Source of the DNA: Streptosporangium roseum DSM 43021
GTDB taxonomy: Bacteria; Actinomycetota; Actinomycetes; Streptosporangiales; Streptosporangiaceae
DNA: 64,000 bases
Assembly: GCF_000024865.1 (NCBI RefSeq)
Contig: NC_013595.1
Coordinates: forward strand, 1,922,001 to 1,986,000
Reading direction: 5' to 3'
The notes under the pieces were generated by a model. It was not told the DNA's origin, searched no databases, and saw only the letters and a program-made list of their open reading frames with translations. The position numbers were made by a program, and so were the translations under genes. Of the stretch, positions 25,891 to 34,817 are shown piece after piece. The stretch's first letter is position 1. The number at the start of each line of letters is the position of its first letter.

Positions 25891-26464
25891 CCGCGGCGGC
25901 GGCCTGACATCGACGAAGATCGTCGTCGCCGGTGGATTCGGTGTGGGTAAGACCACGTTCGTGGGGGCGGTGTCGGAGATCCTCCCCCTGACCACGGAGG
26001 CGGTGATGACCGACGCCAGCGCCGGCATCGACGACCTCGGTCTCACCCCGAACAAGACCACCACCACGGTCGCGATGGACTTCGGCCGTGTATCGCTGGA
26101 CCGGGACCTGATCCTCTACCTGTTCGGCACGCCCGGCCAGCACCGGTTCTGGTTCATGTGGGACGACCTCGTGCGCGGCGCGATCGGCGCGATCGTGCTG
26201 GTCGACACCCGGCGGCTGGCCGACAGCTTCCCGGCGATCGACTACTTCGAGGAGGCCAAGCTCCCCTTCGTGGTCGCGGTCAACGGCTGGGACGGGACCT
26301 ATCTGCACGGTGAGGAAGAGGTGCGGGAGGCGCTGACGCTGGCGCCGCACATCCCGATCTCACGGACCGACGCGCGCTCGCGCGACGCGGTGAAGGCCAC
26401 GCTCATCACGCTGGTGGAGCACGCGCTGACCATGCGGATGGCCGTTCCCGGCTGGGGGCGCTGA
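25871..26464 (+). CDS. cvnD: conservon Ras-like GTPase (CvnD type), second copy
   Basis: 197-aa GTPase with P-loop GGFGVGKTTF, switch region FGTPGQHRFWFMWDDLVRGA and the same architecture as the first copy, from which it differs most in the last 60 residues. GTG start at 25871 lies inside the cvnC gene after GAAAGGGTG. Ends 118 bases before ffh. Confidence 0.9.
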   Translation: MDFAGSSRGGGLTSTKIVVAGGFGVGKTTFVGAVSEILPLTTEAVMTDASAGIDDLGLTPNKTTTTVAMDFGRVSLDRDLILYLFGTPGQHRFWFMWDDLVRGAIGAIVLVDTRRLADSFPAIDYFEEAKLPFVVAVNGWDGTYLHGEEEVREALTLAPHIPISRTDARSRDAVKATLITLVEHALTMRMAVPGWGR

Positions 26465-26582
26465 CCACGCGGGCAGGCGTTCCCGGGTGGGGGCGCCGAC
26501 CGTCGGGGCGTTAGTCACGCCTCCCAACGGATAGGCTGGGGGGTCGAGTCGCAGACCTGTAGCGCAGAGGCTGGCCAATCAC

Positions 26583-28133
26583 GTGTTCGAGACGCTTTCC
26601 GACCGGCTCACATCGGTCTTCTCCTCCCTCCGTTCCAAGGGTCGGCTGTCCGAGGCCGACATCGACGCGACCTGCCGCGAGATCCGCATCGCGCTGCTCG
26701 AGGCTGACGTCGCGCTGCCCGTGGTCAAGACGTTCGTCGCGCAGGTCAAGGAGCGCGCCCGCGGCGTCGAGGTCTCCCAGGCGCTGAACCCGGCGCAGCA
26801 GGTCGTCAAGATCGTCAACGACGAGCTGATCGAGATCCTCGGCGGCGAGACCCGGCGGCTCCGCTATGCGAAGAACCCGCCGACCGTCATCATGCTCGCG
26901 GGTCTCCAGGGTGCCGGCAAGACCACCCTGGCCGGCAAGCTCGCCCGCTGGCTGCGTGACCAGAACCACGCGCCCATGCTGGTCGCCGCCGACCTTCAGC
27001 GTCCCAACGCGGTCCAACAGCTCCAGGTCATGGCCGAGCGGGCGGGGGTCGCGGTCTACGCGCCCGAGCCCGGCAACGGCGTCGGCGACCCCATCGAGGT
27101 GGCACGCCAGTCGATCGACCACGCCAGGCGGCAGCAGCACGACATCGTCATCATCGACACCGCCGGCCGCCTGGGCATCGACCAGGAGCTGATGAAGCAG
27201 GCCGCGGACATCCGCGACGCGGTGTCGCCCGACGAGGTCCTGTTCGTCGTCGACGCCATGATCGGCCAGGACGCCGTCTCCACGGCCCAGGCCTTCATGG
27301 AGGGCGTCGGCTTCGACGGCGTCGTGCTCACCAAGCTCGACGGTGACGCCCGGGGTGGCGCGGCCCTGTCGGTCCGCCACATCACCGGCAAGCCGATCAT
27401 GTTCGCGTCCACCGGTGAGAAGCTCGAGGACTTCGACGCCTTCCACCCGGACCGGATGGCCTCCCGCATCCTCGACATGGGTGACATCCTCACCCTGATC
27501 GAGCAGGCCCAGAAGACCTTCGACGAGCAGGAAGCCGCCAAGATGGCGGGCAAGCTCGCCTCGGGTGAGGGCTTCACGCTGGAGGACTTCCTCGAGCAGA
27601 TGATGATGGTCCAGAAGATGGGCCCCATCAAGAACCTGCTCGGCATGATGCCCGGCATGGGGCAGATGCGCGAGCAGATCAACCAGGTCGACGACCGCGA
27701 CCTGGACCGCATCGCCGCCATCATCCGCTCGATGACCCCGGGCGAGCGCCAGAACCCCAAGATGATCGACGGCTCTCGCCGGGCCCGCATCGCCAAGGGC
27801 TCCGGGGTGACGGTGACCGAGGTGAACGGCCTGGTCACCCGCTTCTTCGACGCGCAGAAGATGATGAAGAGGATGGCCGGCGGGATGGGCATCCCCGGCA
27901 TGCCCGGCGGGCGCAAGGCGAACAAGGCCGCGCAGAAGAAGTCGGCCAAGGGGCGGCGGGTCAGCGGTGACCCGCGCAAGGCGGCGCTGGGCAAGGGTTC
28001 CTCCGGTCCGGCCGACGCCCCCGCGAGCACGGGAGGCGCTCTCGGCAACCTGGGAGCCGGTCAGCTCCCGCCCGGCCTTGAGCTGCCGCCGGGCTTCGAC
28101 CCCTCGAAGTTCAAGTTTCCCGGGCAGAAGTGA
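26583..28133 (+). CDS. ffh: signal recognition particle protein Ffh
   Basis: GTPase of the signal recognition particle, 516 codons. NG domain: LQGAGKTT (P-loop), DTAGR and TKLDGDARGG; methionine-rich M domain with MMMVQKMGPIKNLLGMMPG. It begins MFETLSDRL as in other actinobacteria. It binds 4.5S RNA and FtsY to target membrane proteins. The C-terminus extends about 70 residues past the M domain, with GxG/P-rich sequence. No 4.5S RNA or ftsY is seen in the window. Confidence 0.95.
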   Translation: MFETLSDRLTSVFSSLRSKGRLSEADIDATCREIRIALLEADVALPVVKTFVAQVKERARGVEVSQALNPAQQVVKIVNDELIEILGGETRRLRYAKNPPTVIMLAGLQGAGKTTLAGKLARWLRDQNHAPMLVAADLQRPNAVQQLQVMAERAGVAVYAPEPGNGVGDPIEVARQSIDHARRQQHDIVIIDTAGRLGIDQELMKQAADIRDAVSPDEVLFVVDAMIGQDAVSTAQAFMEGVGFDGVVLTKLDGDARGGAALSVRHITGKPIMFASTGEKLEDFDAFHPDRMASRILDMGDILTLIEQAQKTFDEQEAAKMAGKLASGEGFTLEDFLEQMMMVQKMGPIKNLLGMMPGMGQMREQINQVDDRDLDRIAAIIRSMTPGERQNPKMIDGSRRARIAKGSGVTVTEVNGLVTRFFDAQKMMKRMAGGMGIPGMPGGRKANKAAQKKSAKGRRVSGDPRKAALGKGSSGPADAPASTGGALGNLGAGQLPPGLELPPGFDPSKFKFPGQK

Positions 28134-28237
28134 GCGACGACAGGTTCCACGGGCGGGCCCGGTGGGTCTGGCTGGCCATCATGGTGGGCTTCATCGCCGT
28201 GGCGGCGCTGGAGCTGCTGGGAGTGCGGCCCGGATAG
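28130..28237 (+). CDS. small single-span membrane protein overlapping ffh
   Basis: 35-residue open frame starting GTG at 28130 inside the ffh stop (GTGA overlap). After ten mostly polar residues (MSDDRFHGRARW) comes a hydrophobic helix (LAIMVGFIAVAALELLG). The four-base overlap and position before the terminator at 28245 suggest it is translated by coupling to ffh. A function in membrane targeting would be a guess. It is too short for strong statistics. Confidence 0.5.
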   Translation: MSDDRFHGRARWVWLAIMVGFIAVAALELLGVRPG

Positions 28238-28244
28238 GGCGTGG

Positions 28245-28282
28245 AGAGCGGGGGTGGCGGACGGATCCGCCGCCCCCGCTCT
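28245..28282 (+). terminator. terminator after the ffh unit
   Basis: 16-base inverted repeat with one G-T wobble (AGAGCGGGGGTGGCGG at 28245-28260, CCGCCGCCCCCGCTCT at 28267-28282) and a six-base loop. Seven bases past the small membrane gene. Also downstream of the convergent minus-strand gene at 28429, so it may act on both. Confidence 0.75.
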
Positions 28283-28428
28283 GTCCTGTCCCGGTCACCC
28301 CTGCCCCGGTCACCCCGGCCCTGTTCCGTCGCCGGCGCCTCCGCGTCCTGTGAAGTCCCGCCGCCCGCCCTCCGCCTCGCGGGCTCCCTCCCGGGGGTCC
28401 GGTCATGCGGGGCCGCGGGCGGGAGCGG

Positions 28429-29343
28429 TCAGGCCGAAGGCCGTGAACAGTCGGCCGGTACGGCCAGCATGCCCAGCAGCGAGTCGGCGAACATCGGCGT
28501 GCCGTCCGGGCCGCCTGTGGTGGGCGGCGCTGAGGCAGGCGCCCCGGACGGGGTGGGGGCGGGCGCCGGGGACGGGGTGAGGCCCGGCTCCCGCCTCGCG
28601 GCGTCCGGGGCGCAGTCGACGCTGGCCCCGCCCAGGGTCACCTCGGCGAGCGGTCCGTCGTAGACGACGTCGCCCGAGGCGCCGACCATGCGCCCGCTGA
28701 TGGCGAGGGTCATCCCGGCCTCGGCGGCCCGGGGCCCGCCTCCGGTGTGCGGGGAGGTCTTCCGGACGTCGGTTCTGACGACGGTCAGAACCGCAGTCGT
28801 CACCCCGGGATAGCCGAGCTGGACGCCCGTCGCCGGGATGCTCGTCGTCCCGGCCTCGACCGGCTGGCCCAGCACGGCCACGGAGCCGGGGGCGGCCACG
28901 ACCGAGGAGCCCACCGGACCGGACGGCCGCCAGCTGACGCCGGTCCGCACCGTGCCGGTGACCAGCAACGGCAGGCCGGCCCGGGGGTTGAGCCTGAGGT
29001 GCCTGACCCTGAACCGGCCGCCGGCCTCCCACGAGACCGGTGCGGCGACCCTCGCCCGGAGCTGCCTGCCCGCCAGCGAGACGAAGGCCCGCACGCCGTC
29101 GGGATCGTCCCAGTCCCCGCCGTCCTCACCGCCCGAGGAGCCCATGGAGGCGCGGCCCCAGCTGCCGGTGAACGCCTCCTGCCCAAGGGCGGGGATGCCA
29201 CGGATCTCCAGTTCGACACCTCTGACCAGGACGAACTCGCCCGTGGCGGCGGTCGCTCTCATGGCGAGCACGGCGCCCAGAACGGCGACGGAACCGGTCG
29301 CGGTCAACAGCAGGGACCTCAGGGTGGTTGCCACGGCGGCCAA
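28429..29343 (-). CDS. hypothetical exported or membrane-anchored protein
   Basis: 304-aa protein not recognised as a known family. It has one N-terminal hydrophobic segment (SLLLTATGSVAVLGAVLAM) that could be a signal or anchor, a beta-rich middle, and a proline/alanine-rich region (PSPAPAPTPSGAPASAPP) near the C-terminus. TTG 29343 or GTG 29334 may start; neither has a strong ribosome site. It lies convergent to the ffh unit and divergent from rpsP. Codon use is normal for the window, and the antisense frames are poorer, so I favour it as a real gene. Confidence 0.6.
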   Translation of the reverse strand: MAAVATTLRSLLLTATGSVAVLGAVLAMRATAATGEFVLVRGVELEIRGIPALGQEAFTGSWGRASMGSSGGEDGGDWDDPDGVRAFVSLAGRQLRARVAAPVSWEAGGRFRVRHLRLNPRAGLPLLVTGTVRTGVSWRPSGPVGSSVVAAPGSVAVLGQPVEAGTTSIPATGVQLGYPGVTTAVLTVVRTDVRKTSPHTGGGPRAAEAGMTLAISGRMVGASGDVVYDGPLAEVTLGGASVDCAPDAARREPGLTPSPAPAPTPSGAPASAPPTTGGPDGTPMFADSLLGMLAVPADCSRPSA

Positions 29344-29603
29344 TTAGCGCAGCAGGGCGAGCCGCCCAGCACCTCGGACACACGGGGATTACCGAGATTT
29401 GCCCTCTGCGGGCCGTACGAGATGGAGGTTGTTTGGCCGGGCACTCCCATACGTCTGGCACAATGACATGTTGGAACATCGTGACCACGTGGGTGCCCTC
29501 TCACCCCCGCGTGCCACGCCTGTCCCTATGAACGGTCCTCTCCTCGTGCCCCACTCGATGAGACGCCGCTCGCCCACGCTCTAATGCAGGAGAGACCACA
29601 CCA

Positions 29604-30065
29604 GTGGCAGTCAAGATCAAGCTCAAGCGGCTCGGCATGATCCGCAACCCGCAGTACCGCGTCGTCATCGCCGACAGCCGCACCAAGCGTGACGGCCGGG
29701 CGATCGAAGAGATCGGCCTGTACCACCCGAAGGAGAACCCCTCGCGCATCGAGATCGATGCCGAGCGGGCGGCCTACTGGCTGGGTGTCGGCGCGCAGCC
29801 GACCGAGCCCGTGCTGAAGCTCCTCAAGCTCACCGGTGACTGGCAGAAGTTCAAGGGCGAGCCGGCTCCGGCTCCGCTCAAGGTCGCCGAGCCCAAGGCC
29901 GACCGTCACGCCGCCTACGAGGCCGCGGCCAAGGAGGCGCTGTCCCTGGACGCCGCCGCCACCACGGCGAAGAAGTCGGCCAAGAAGCCCGTGAAGGCCG
30001 ACGAGCCCGCCGCTGAGACCCCGGCTGAGCCGGTTGCGGAGGAGAAGCCGGAAGGCGAGGCCTGA
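29604..30065 (+). CDS. rpsP: 30S ribosomal protein S16
   Basis: S16 family, 153 aa. The conserved core MAVKIKLKRLGMIRNPQYR to about residue 85 is followed by an Ala/Lys/Glu-rich tail of about 65 residues, typical of actinobacteria. GTG 29604 has AGGAGA upstream. First gene of rpsP-khpA-rimM-trmD-rplS. Confidence 0.95.
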   Translation: MAVKIKLKRLGMIRNPQYRVVIADSRTKRDGRAIEEIGLYHPKENPSRIEIDAERAAYWLGVGAQPTEPVLKLLKLTGDWQKFKGEPAPAPLKVAEPKADRHAAYEAAAKEALSLDAAATTAKKSAKKPVKADEPAAETPAEPVAEEKPEGEA

Positions 30066-30066
30066 G

Positions 30067-30309
30067 GTGCTCGAGGAGGCCCTCGAGCACCTGGTGAAGG
30101 GCATCGTCGAGCATCCCGACGAGGTCCAGGTTCACGCTCGCCGCATCCGCAGCGGGCGTGTGCTTGAGGTCCGGGTCCACCCCGAGGACCTGGGCAAGGT
30201 CATCGGCCGTGGTGGCCGCACGGCCAAGGCGTTGCGCACTGTCGTGAACGCCCTGGGCGACGGCAAATACGTTCGGGTCGATCTGCTCGACCTGAACGAG
30301 GCCCGCTAG
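30067..30309 (+). CDS. khpA: KH-domain RNA-binding protein KhpA
   Basis: 80-aa single KH domain protein, with the GXXG loop in KVIGRGGRTAKALRTVV. GTG at 30067 lies one base after the rpsP stop, so it is translationally coupled. KhpA binds RNA, usually together with KhpB, and affects cell envelope and ribosome functions in Gram-positive bacteria. Confidence 0.92.
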   Translation: MLEEALEHLVKGIVEHPDEVQVHARRIRSGRVLEVRVHPEDLGKVIGRGGRTAKALRTVVNALGDGKYVRVDLLDLNEAR

Positions 30310-30331
30310 CCGACACGAGATTCATCGAGTG

Positions 30332-30363
30332 AACGGGTCACCCACAGCTGTGGGTGACCCGTT
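30332..30363 (+). terminator. perfect 32-bp palindrome between khpA and rimM
   Basis: AACGGGTCACCCACAG (30332-30347) and CTGTGGGTGACCCGTT (30348-30363) form a perfect inverted repeat without a spacer. It is followed by TTGCTTT. Probably a terminator or attenuator that lowers expression of rimM and trmD relative to the ribosomal protein gene. A dimeric DNA-binding site is the alternative. Confidence 0.65.
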
Positions 30364-30400
30364 TGCTTTCTGCCACACACGACTACTTTGGGAGGCGGGC

Positions 30401-30916
30401 GTGCAGCTTGTCATAGGCCGGATCGGCCGCCCGCACGGACTCCGCGGCGACGTGTCCGTGGAGGTGCGCACCGACGATCCGGAGCGGCGTTTCGCCCCCG
30501 GGACGGCCGTCGCCACCGACCCCGCGTCGGCCGGTCCGCTCGTCATCGAGTCCCGGCGCTGGCACTCCGGGGTCCTGCTGGTCAGGTTCGAGGGCGTCAA
30601 CGACCGCAACCGTGCCGAGGACCTCCGCGGCACCACGCTCGTCATCGACTCGGCGGACATCCCGCCCTCCGACGACCCCGACGAGTTCTACGACCACCAG
30701 CTCATCGGCCTCGCCGTGCTCACCCCCGACGGCGAGCGGGTCGGGGAGGTCTCCGACGTCCTCCACCACGGTCAGGACCTGCTCGTCGTACGGCGGGGCG
30801 GCGCCGAGGTCTACGTGCCGTTCGTGAAGGCGCTGGTCCCCGTGGTCGACCTGGACAAGGGCGTCCTCGTCGTGGACGGGCCCGCCGGCCTGCTCGACCC
30901 GGACGAGATCGTCTGA
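30401..30916 (+). CDS. rimM: 16S rRNA processing protein RimM
   Basis: 171-aa 30S maturation factor. The N-terminal barrel has IGRIGRPHGLRGDVSVEVRTD and the C-terminal PRC-barrel has DHQLIGLAVLTPDGERVG. GTG 30401 follows GGGAGG. One base separates it from trmD. Confidence 0.93.
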   Translation: MQLVIGRIGRPHGLRGDVSVEVRTDDPERRFAPGTAVATDPASAGPLVIESRRWHSGVLLVRFEGVNDRNRAEDLRGTTLVIDSADIPPSDDPDEFYDHQLIGLAVLTPDGERVGEVSDVLHHGQDLLVVRRGGAEVYVPFVKALVPVVDLDKGVLVVDGPAGLLDPDEIV

Positions 30917-30917
30917 C

Positions 30918-31685
30918 ATGCGCGTCGACGTCATCTCGATCTTCCCCGAATACTTCGCCCCGCTCGACGTCTCCCTCATCGGCAAGGCCCGTGAGCGCGG
31001 CATCCTCGACATCCACCTCCACCAGCTCCGCGACTGGGCCCACGACGTGCACCGCACGGTGGACGACACCCCCTACGGGGGCGGGCCCGGCATGGTCATG
31101 AAGCCGGAGCCGTGGGGTGAGGCGATCGACACCGTCCTCGCCGCCGACCCCGCCGCGCAGCCCAGGATCATCGTGCCGACCCCCAGCGGGGTGCCCTTCA
31201 CCCAGAAGCTGGCCATGGAGTACGCCGCCGAGCCGTGGCTGCTGTTCACCCCGGCCCGCTACGAGGGCATCGACTCCCGGGTCATGGCCGAGTACGGCTC
31301 GCGCATGCGCGTGGACGAGGTCAGCGTCGGCGACTACGTGCTCGCCGGCGGAGAGGTGGCCGTGCTGGTGATGGTGGAGGCCGTCGGCCGGCTGCTGCCC
31401 GGCGTGCTCGGCAACGCCAACTCGGCCGTGGACGACTCGTTCGCCCCGGGGGCGATGGAGAACCTCCTGGAGGGGCCGGTCTACACCAAGCCGCCCGAGT
31501 GGCGGGGACACGAGGTTCCGGAGATCCTGCTCTCCGGGCACCACGGCAAGATCGCCCGGTGGCGGCGGGACGAGGCGCTCCGCCGTACCGCGAGGAACCG
31601 TCTCGAACTGCTGGCCGCACTCGATCCCGAGACGCTGGACAAGCACGACCGGAAGCTCCTGTCGGAGCTCGGCTTCCCCGCCTGA
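30918..31685 (+). CDS. trmD: tRNA (guanine37-N1)-methyltransferase
   Basis: 255-aa SPOUT enzyme. MRVDVISIFPEYF starts the protein; the knot includes RYEGIDSRV and DYVLAGGE, which bind SAM. Methylates G37 of tRNAs read by C-starting codons and prevents frameshifting. Coupled to rimM. Confidence 0.95.
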   Translation: MRVDVISIFPEYFAPLDVSLIGKARERGILDIHLHQLRDWAHDVHRTVDDTPYGGGPGMVMKPEPWGEAIDTVLAADPAAQPRIIVPTPSGVPFTQKLAMEYAAEPWLLFTPARYEGIDSRVMAEYGSRMRVDEVSVGDYVLAGGEVAVLVMVEAVGRLLPGVLGNANSAVDDSFAPGAMENLLEGPVYTKPPEWRGHEVPEILLSGHHGKIARWRRDEALRRTARNRLELLAALDPETLDKHDRKLLSELGFPA

Positions 31686-31954
31686 CCGGGGCGGCCGCGG
31701 CGGGGGAGTCCCCGCCGTTCCCCGGCCCTTCGGACCGCTTCACCGGCCTGCTCTGACAGGTTGATTTCCGGTCGGTCGCGAAAATATGGCAGACTGAAGC
31801 GTTGCCGCCGACTGTCCTCTGGTTGGCGTGCGCTGTCGGGCAGATGGGCCTGACTCCCAAGACACCGTCCAATTCAGCACGCGTGTCCATCACGACGCCG
31901 CCCATCGCGGCCGGGTGGACCTCCGGGTGCTCGCGTAAATGAGGTACCACTGCC
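31686..31954 (+). promoter_or_regulatory. rplS leader and probable promoter region
   Basis: 269 bases between trmD and rplS without a gene. The part around 31761-31800 is AT-rich (TTGATT at 31761-31766 and TATGGC at 31785-31790, 18 bases apart), and could be an internal promoter for rplS. The hexamers are weak, so this is only a suggestion. Confidence 0.3.
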
Positions 31955-32308
31955 ATGCACACGCTGATCACCGAGCTCGAGAAGGCCACGCTCCGCAGCG
32001 ACGTCCCGGACTTCCGTCCCGGTGACACCCTCGAAGTTCACGTCCGCGTGATCGAGGGCACCCGCTCCCGTGTCCAGGTCTTCAAGGGCTTCGTCCTGCG
32101 TCGCCAGGGCAGTGGCGCCCGCGAGACCTTCACCGTCCGCAAGGTCAGCTACAGCGTCGGCGTCGAGCGGACCTTCCCGGTGCACAGCCCGGTCATCGAG
32201 AAGATCACCCTGGTGACCCGTGGCGACGTCCGCCGCGCCAAGCTCTACTACATGCGTGACCTGCGCGGCAAGGCCGCCCGTATCCGCGAGAAGCGCGAAG
32301 CCCGCTAG
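31955..32308 (+). CDS. rplS: 50S ribosomal protein L19
   Basis: 117 aa; FRPGDTLEVHVRVIEG and FPVHSPVIEKITLVTRGDVRRAKLYY (seen as FPVHSPVIEKI and GDVRRAKLYYMRDLRGK) are diagnostic of L19. ATG 31955. Sits between trmD and the signal peptidase genes as in other actinobacteria. Confidence 0.95.
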   Translation: MHTLITELEKATLRSDVPDFRPGDTLEVHVRVIEGTRSRVQVFKGFVLRRQGSGARETFTVRKVSYSVGVERTFPVHSPVIEKITLVTRGDVRRAKLYYMRDLRGKAARIREKREAR

Positions 32309-32460
32309 AGCCCCTCGCGTCATGCCGTCCTGGCCCGCCCCCTCCCCGGGTGCGGGCCAGTCGCGTGCAAGGAGGTTTGACCTCCTATGGGAAAGACGCA
32401 TAGCCATGGTGACCCGGCAGGCAGCCGGTCGGTGCCGGCCATCATCTAGGCTCGTCAACG

Positions 32461-33330
32461 ATGACTAGCGAAGACCGGGAGTACGGCGCAGCCTCGCGTC
32501 GACCTGTCGAGGACGAGGTGGACGTGGTCGCCGAAGACACCCAGAAGACCGCCACGGACGGCAAGGGCAAGAAGAAGGGCTCCTTCTGGAAAGAGCTCCC
32601 GGTCCTGGTCGTCGTGGCACTGGTCCTCGCGCTGATAATCAAGACCTTCGTGATCCAGGCGTTCTACATCCCGTCGGAGTCGATGGAGAACACCCTTCTG
32701 ACGAACGACCGGGTCCTGGTGAACAAGCTCGTCTACCGGGTCCGTGACATCGAGCGCGGCGACGTCGTGGTCTTCTCCGGCGTCGACTCCTGGGACGGCG
32801 AGGTCCGGTTCGAGGAGCCGTCCAACCCGGTCTCCGCGTTCTTCCGCTGGATCGGCACCGCGTTCGGCGTGGTCCCCGGCGAGAAGGACTACATCAAGCG
32901 GGTCATCGGCGTCGCCGGCGACACCGTGAAGTGCTGTGACGCCCAGGGCCGGGTCACGGTCAACGGGGTCCCCCTCGACGAGAAGGGCTACCTCTATCCG
33001 GGTGACGAGCCGTCCGGTGAGCCCTTCGAGGTCAAGGTCCCGCAGGGCCGCCTGTGGGTCATGGGCGACCACCGTTCGGTCTCCCTCGACTCCCGCTCCC
33101 ACAAGGGCGACCCGGGTAACGGCACGATCCCGGTGGACAAGGTGATCGGCCGTGCCTTCGTGATCGTGTGGCCGTTCTCCAGGGCGAAGATCCTCCCCAT
33201 CCCCGACACCTTCCAGCAGCCCGCACTCAAGGCGGCCGTCGCCCTGACGGAGGCAACCCCGCTCGTCGGCGGTCTCGCGGGGGCCGTGCCGCTGGTGATG
33301 TGGCGTCGTCGCCGGAACTCAAGGCGGTAG
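32461..33330 (+). CDS. lepB: type I signal peptidase (with C-terminal anchor)
   Basis: 289 aa. A cytosolic N-terminus, then span ELPVLVVVALVLALIIKTF. Catalytic Ser is in IPSESMENTLL; catalytic Lys is in IKRVIGVAGDTV. The GDHRSVSLDSR box is also present. A second hydrophobic segment near the C-terminus (VGGLAGAVPLVMW) followed by an arginine-rich end gives two membrane anchors. An internal stretch (about 110-135) is longer than in the second copy. Removes signal peptides of exported proteins. Confidence 0.93.
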   Translation: MTSEDREYGAASRRPVEDEVDVVAEDTQKTATDGKGKKKGSFWKELPVLVVVALVLALIIKTFVIQAFYIPSESMENTLLTNDRVLVNKLVYRVRDIERGDVVVFSGVDSWDGEVRFEEPSNPVSAFFRWIGTAFGVVPGEKDYIKRVIGVAGDTVKCCDAQGRVTVNGVPLDEKGYLYPGDEPSGEPFEVKVPQGRLWVMGDHRSVSLDSRSHKGDPGNGTIPVDKVIGRAFVIVWPFSRAKILPIPDTFQQPALKAAVALTEATPLVGGLAGAVPLVMWRRRRNSRR

Positions 33331-33339
33331 CCGTACCTC

Positions 33340-34002
33340 ATGACTGTGGAACCCGAGAGCAAGCCCGCGGACGCCGGGAACGAGAGCAAGCCCGCGGACG
33401 CCGGGAAAGGGAAGCCGTCCGGCAAGGGCGGCCTGCGCGAGACGATCACCCTGCTCGTCTCCGGCGTGGTGGTGGCGCTGCTGCTGCAGGCCTTCGTCTT
33501 CCCGACCTTCCGGATCCCGTCGGAGTCGATGGAGAACACCCTGCGGGAGGGCGACCGCGTGGTCGTCAACAAACTGCACGGCGAGACCGAGCGCGGAGAC
33601 GTGGTGGTCTTCGAGGGCTGGCCGGGCGGTGACACCATCAAGCGGGTCATCGCGGTCGGCGGCGACACCGTGAAGTGCTGTGACGCCCAGAACCGGATCA
33701 CCGTCAACGGGGTCCCGCTCGACGAGCGGGCCTACCTGCATCCCGACGACTTCGCCTCGGGCGACAAGTTCGAGAAGGTCGTGCCGGAGGGGCGGCTCTG
33801 GGTCATGGGCGACCACCGCTCGGCCTCCGGCGACTCGCGCAACCATCAGGAGATGGAGGGGGAGGGCACCGTCTCCGAGGACGACGTGATCGGCCGGGCC
33901 TTCGCGATCTACTGGCCGCTCTCCCGCGCGGGCGTCCTGTCGACGCCGGAGATGTTCGCCAAGCCGGAGATCTTCACCGGGGCGGGATCCAGGTCGGAAT
34001 AG
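33340..34002 (+). CDS. lepB: type I signal peptidase (second copy)
   Basis: 220 aa, nine bases downstream of the first copy. One N-terminal span (TITLLVSGVVVALLLQAFVF), catalytic Ser in IPSESMENTL, catalytic Lys in TIKRVIAVGGDTV. No C-terminal span. The N-terminus has a tandem repeat ESKPADAGN-ESKPADAGK. Multiple adjacent signal peptidases are common in streptomycetes. The two copies share a stretch of nearly identical DNA around the GDTVKCCDAQ codons. Confidence 0.93.
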   Translation: MTVEPESKPADAGNESKPADAGKGKPSGKGGLRETITLLVSGVVVALLLQAFVFPTFRIPSESMENTLREGDRVVVNKLHGETERGDVVVFEGWPGGDTIKRVIAVGGDTVKCCDAQNRITVNGVPLDERAYLHPDDFASGDKFEKVVPEGRLWVMGDHRSASGDSRNHQEMEGEGTVSEDDVIGRAFAIYWPLSRAGVLSTPEMFAKPEIFTGAGSRSE

Positions 34003-34091
34003 GGAGAGCTCCGCTGAGGTGAGATAGCGGTACCGAACGATCCGGATCGGGCGTACTCTCTGCTCATGGTCGCTATGTCTGCCGTGGTGCC

Positions 34092-34778
34092 ATGACGGTT
34101 GCGTTTCGCCCCACGCCGAGCGTGGTCCGGCGGGATTCGGGACTGTACGGCTACGAGCGGGCTCTCGCGCGCCGCGGGCTGGGGCCCGTGGCCGGAGTCG
34201 ACGAGGCCGGCCGGGGCGCCTGTGCCGGGCCGCTGGTGGTCGCCGCGGTCGTGCTCGGCCGCCGGATCGACGGTCTGAGTGACTCCAAGCTGCTCACCGC
34301 CGCCCGGCGTGAATCGCTCTACGAGCGGATCACCGCGACCGCGGGGGCGGTGAGCGTGGTGGTGATCGAGCCGGCCGAGATCGACGCGCGCGGCCTGCAC
34401 AGATCCAACATCGAGGGAATGCGCAGGGCCGTCGCCCGGTTGTCCTGTGACCTCGGTTATGTGCTGACCGACGGGTTCCCCGTCCCGGGCCTGCCCGTGC
34501 CGTCACTCGGCGTCTGGAAGGGGGACCAGGTCGCGGCCTGCGTCGCGGCCGCCTCGATCGTGGCGAAGGTGACACGCGACAGGATGATGACCGCGCTCGG
34601 TGACCGTCATCCCGAGTACGGTTTCGCCGTGCACAAGGGGTATGGCACCGTGGGTCATCGCAGGGCACTCGAGACGTACGGCCCGTGTCCGGCCCACCGA
34701 TTCTCGTTCGCGACGGTGGCGCGGTCCGGGCCGGGTGAGGTGATGAGTGAGAATGAAGTGGGGGCCGGTCTCGCCTGA
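34092..34778 (+). CDS. rnhB: ribonuclease HII
   Basis: 228 aa. GVDEAGRGACAGPLVVAAVVL holds the first catalytic acids (DE), the third is in SDSKLLTAA and the fourth in LTDGFPVPG. VHKGYGTVGHR near the end is typical. Cuts RNA in RNA-DNA hybrids, including single ribonucleotides in DNA. Confidence 0.94.
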   Translation: MTVAFRPTPSVVRRDSGLYGYERALARRGLGPVAGVDEAGRGACAGPLVVAAVVLGRRIDGLSDSKLLTAARRESLYERITATAGAVSVVVIEPAEIDARGLHRSNIEGMRRAVARLSCDLGYVLTDGFPVPGLPVPSLGVWKGDQVAACVAAASIVAKVTRDRMMTALGDRHPEYGFAVHKGYGTVGHRRALETYGPCPAHRFSFATVARSGPGEVMSENEVGAGLA

Positions 34779-34817
34779 TCAGGCGGGCCGGGAAGGCGTG
34801 CGATCAGGAGGACCGGT

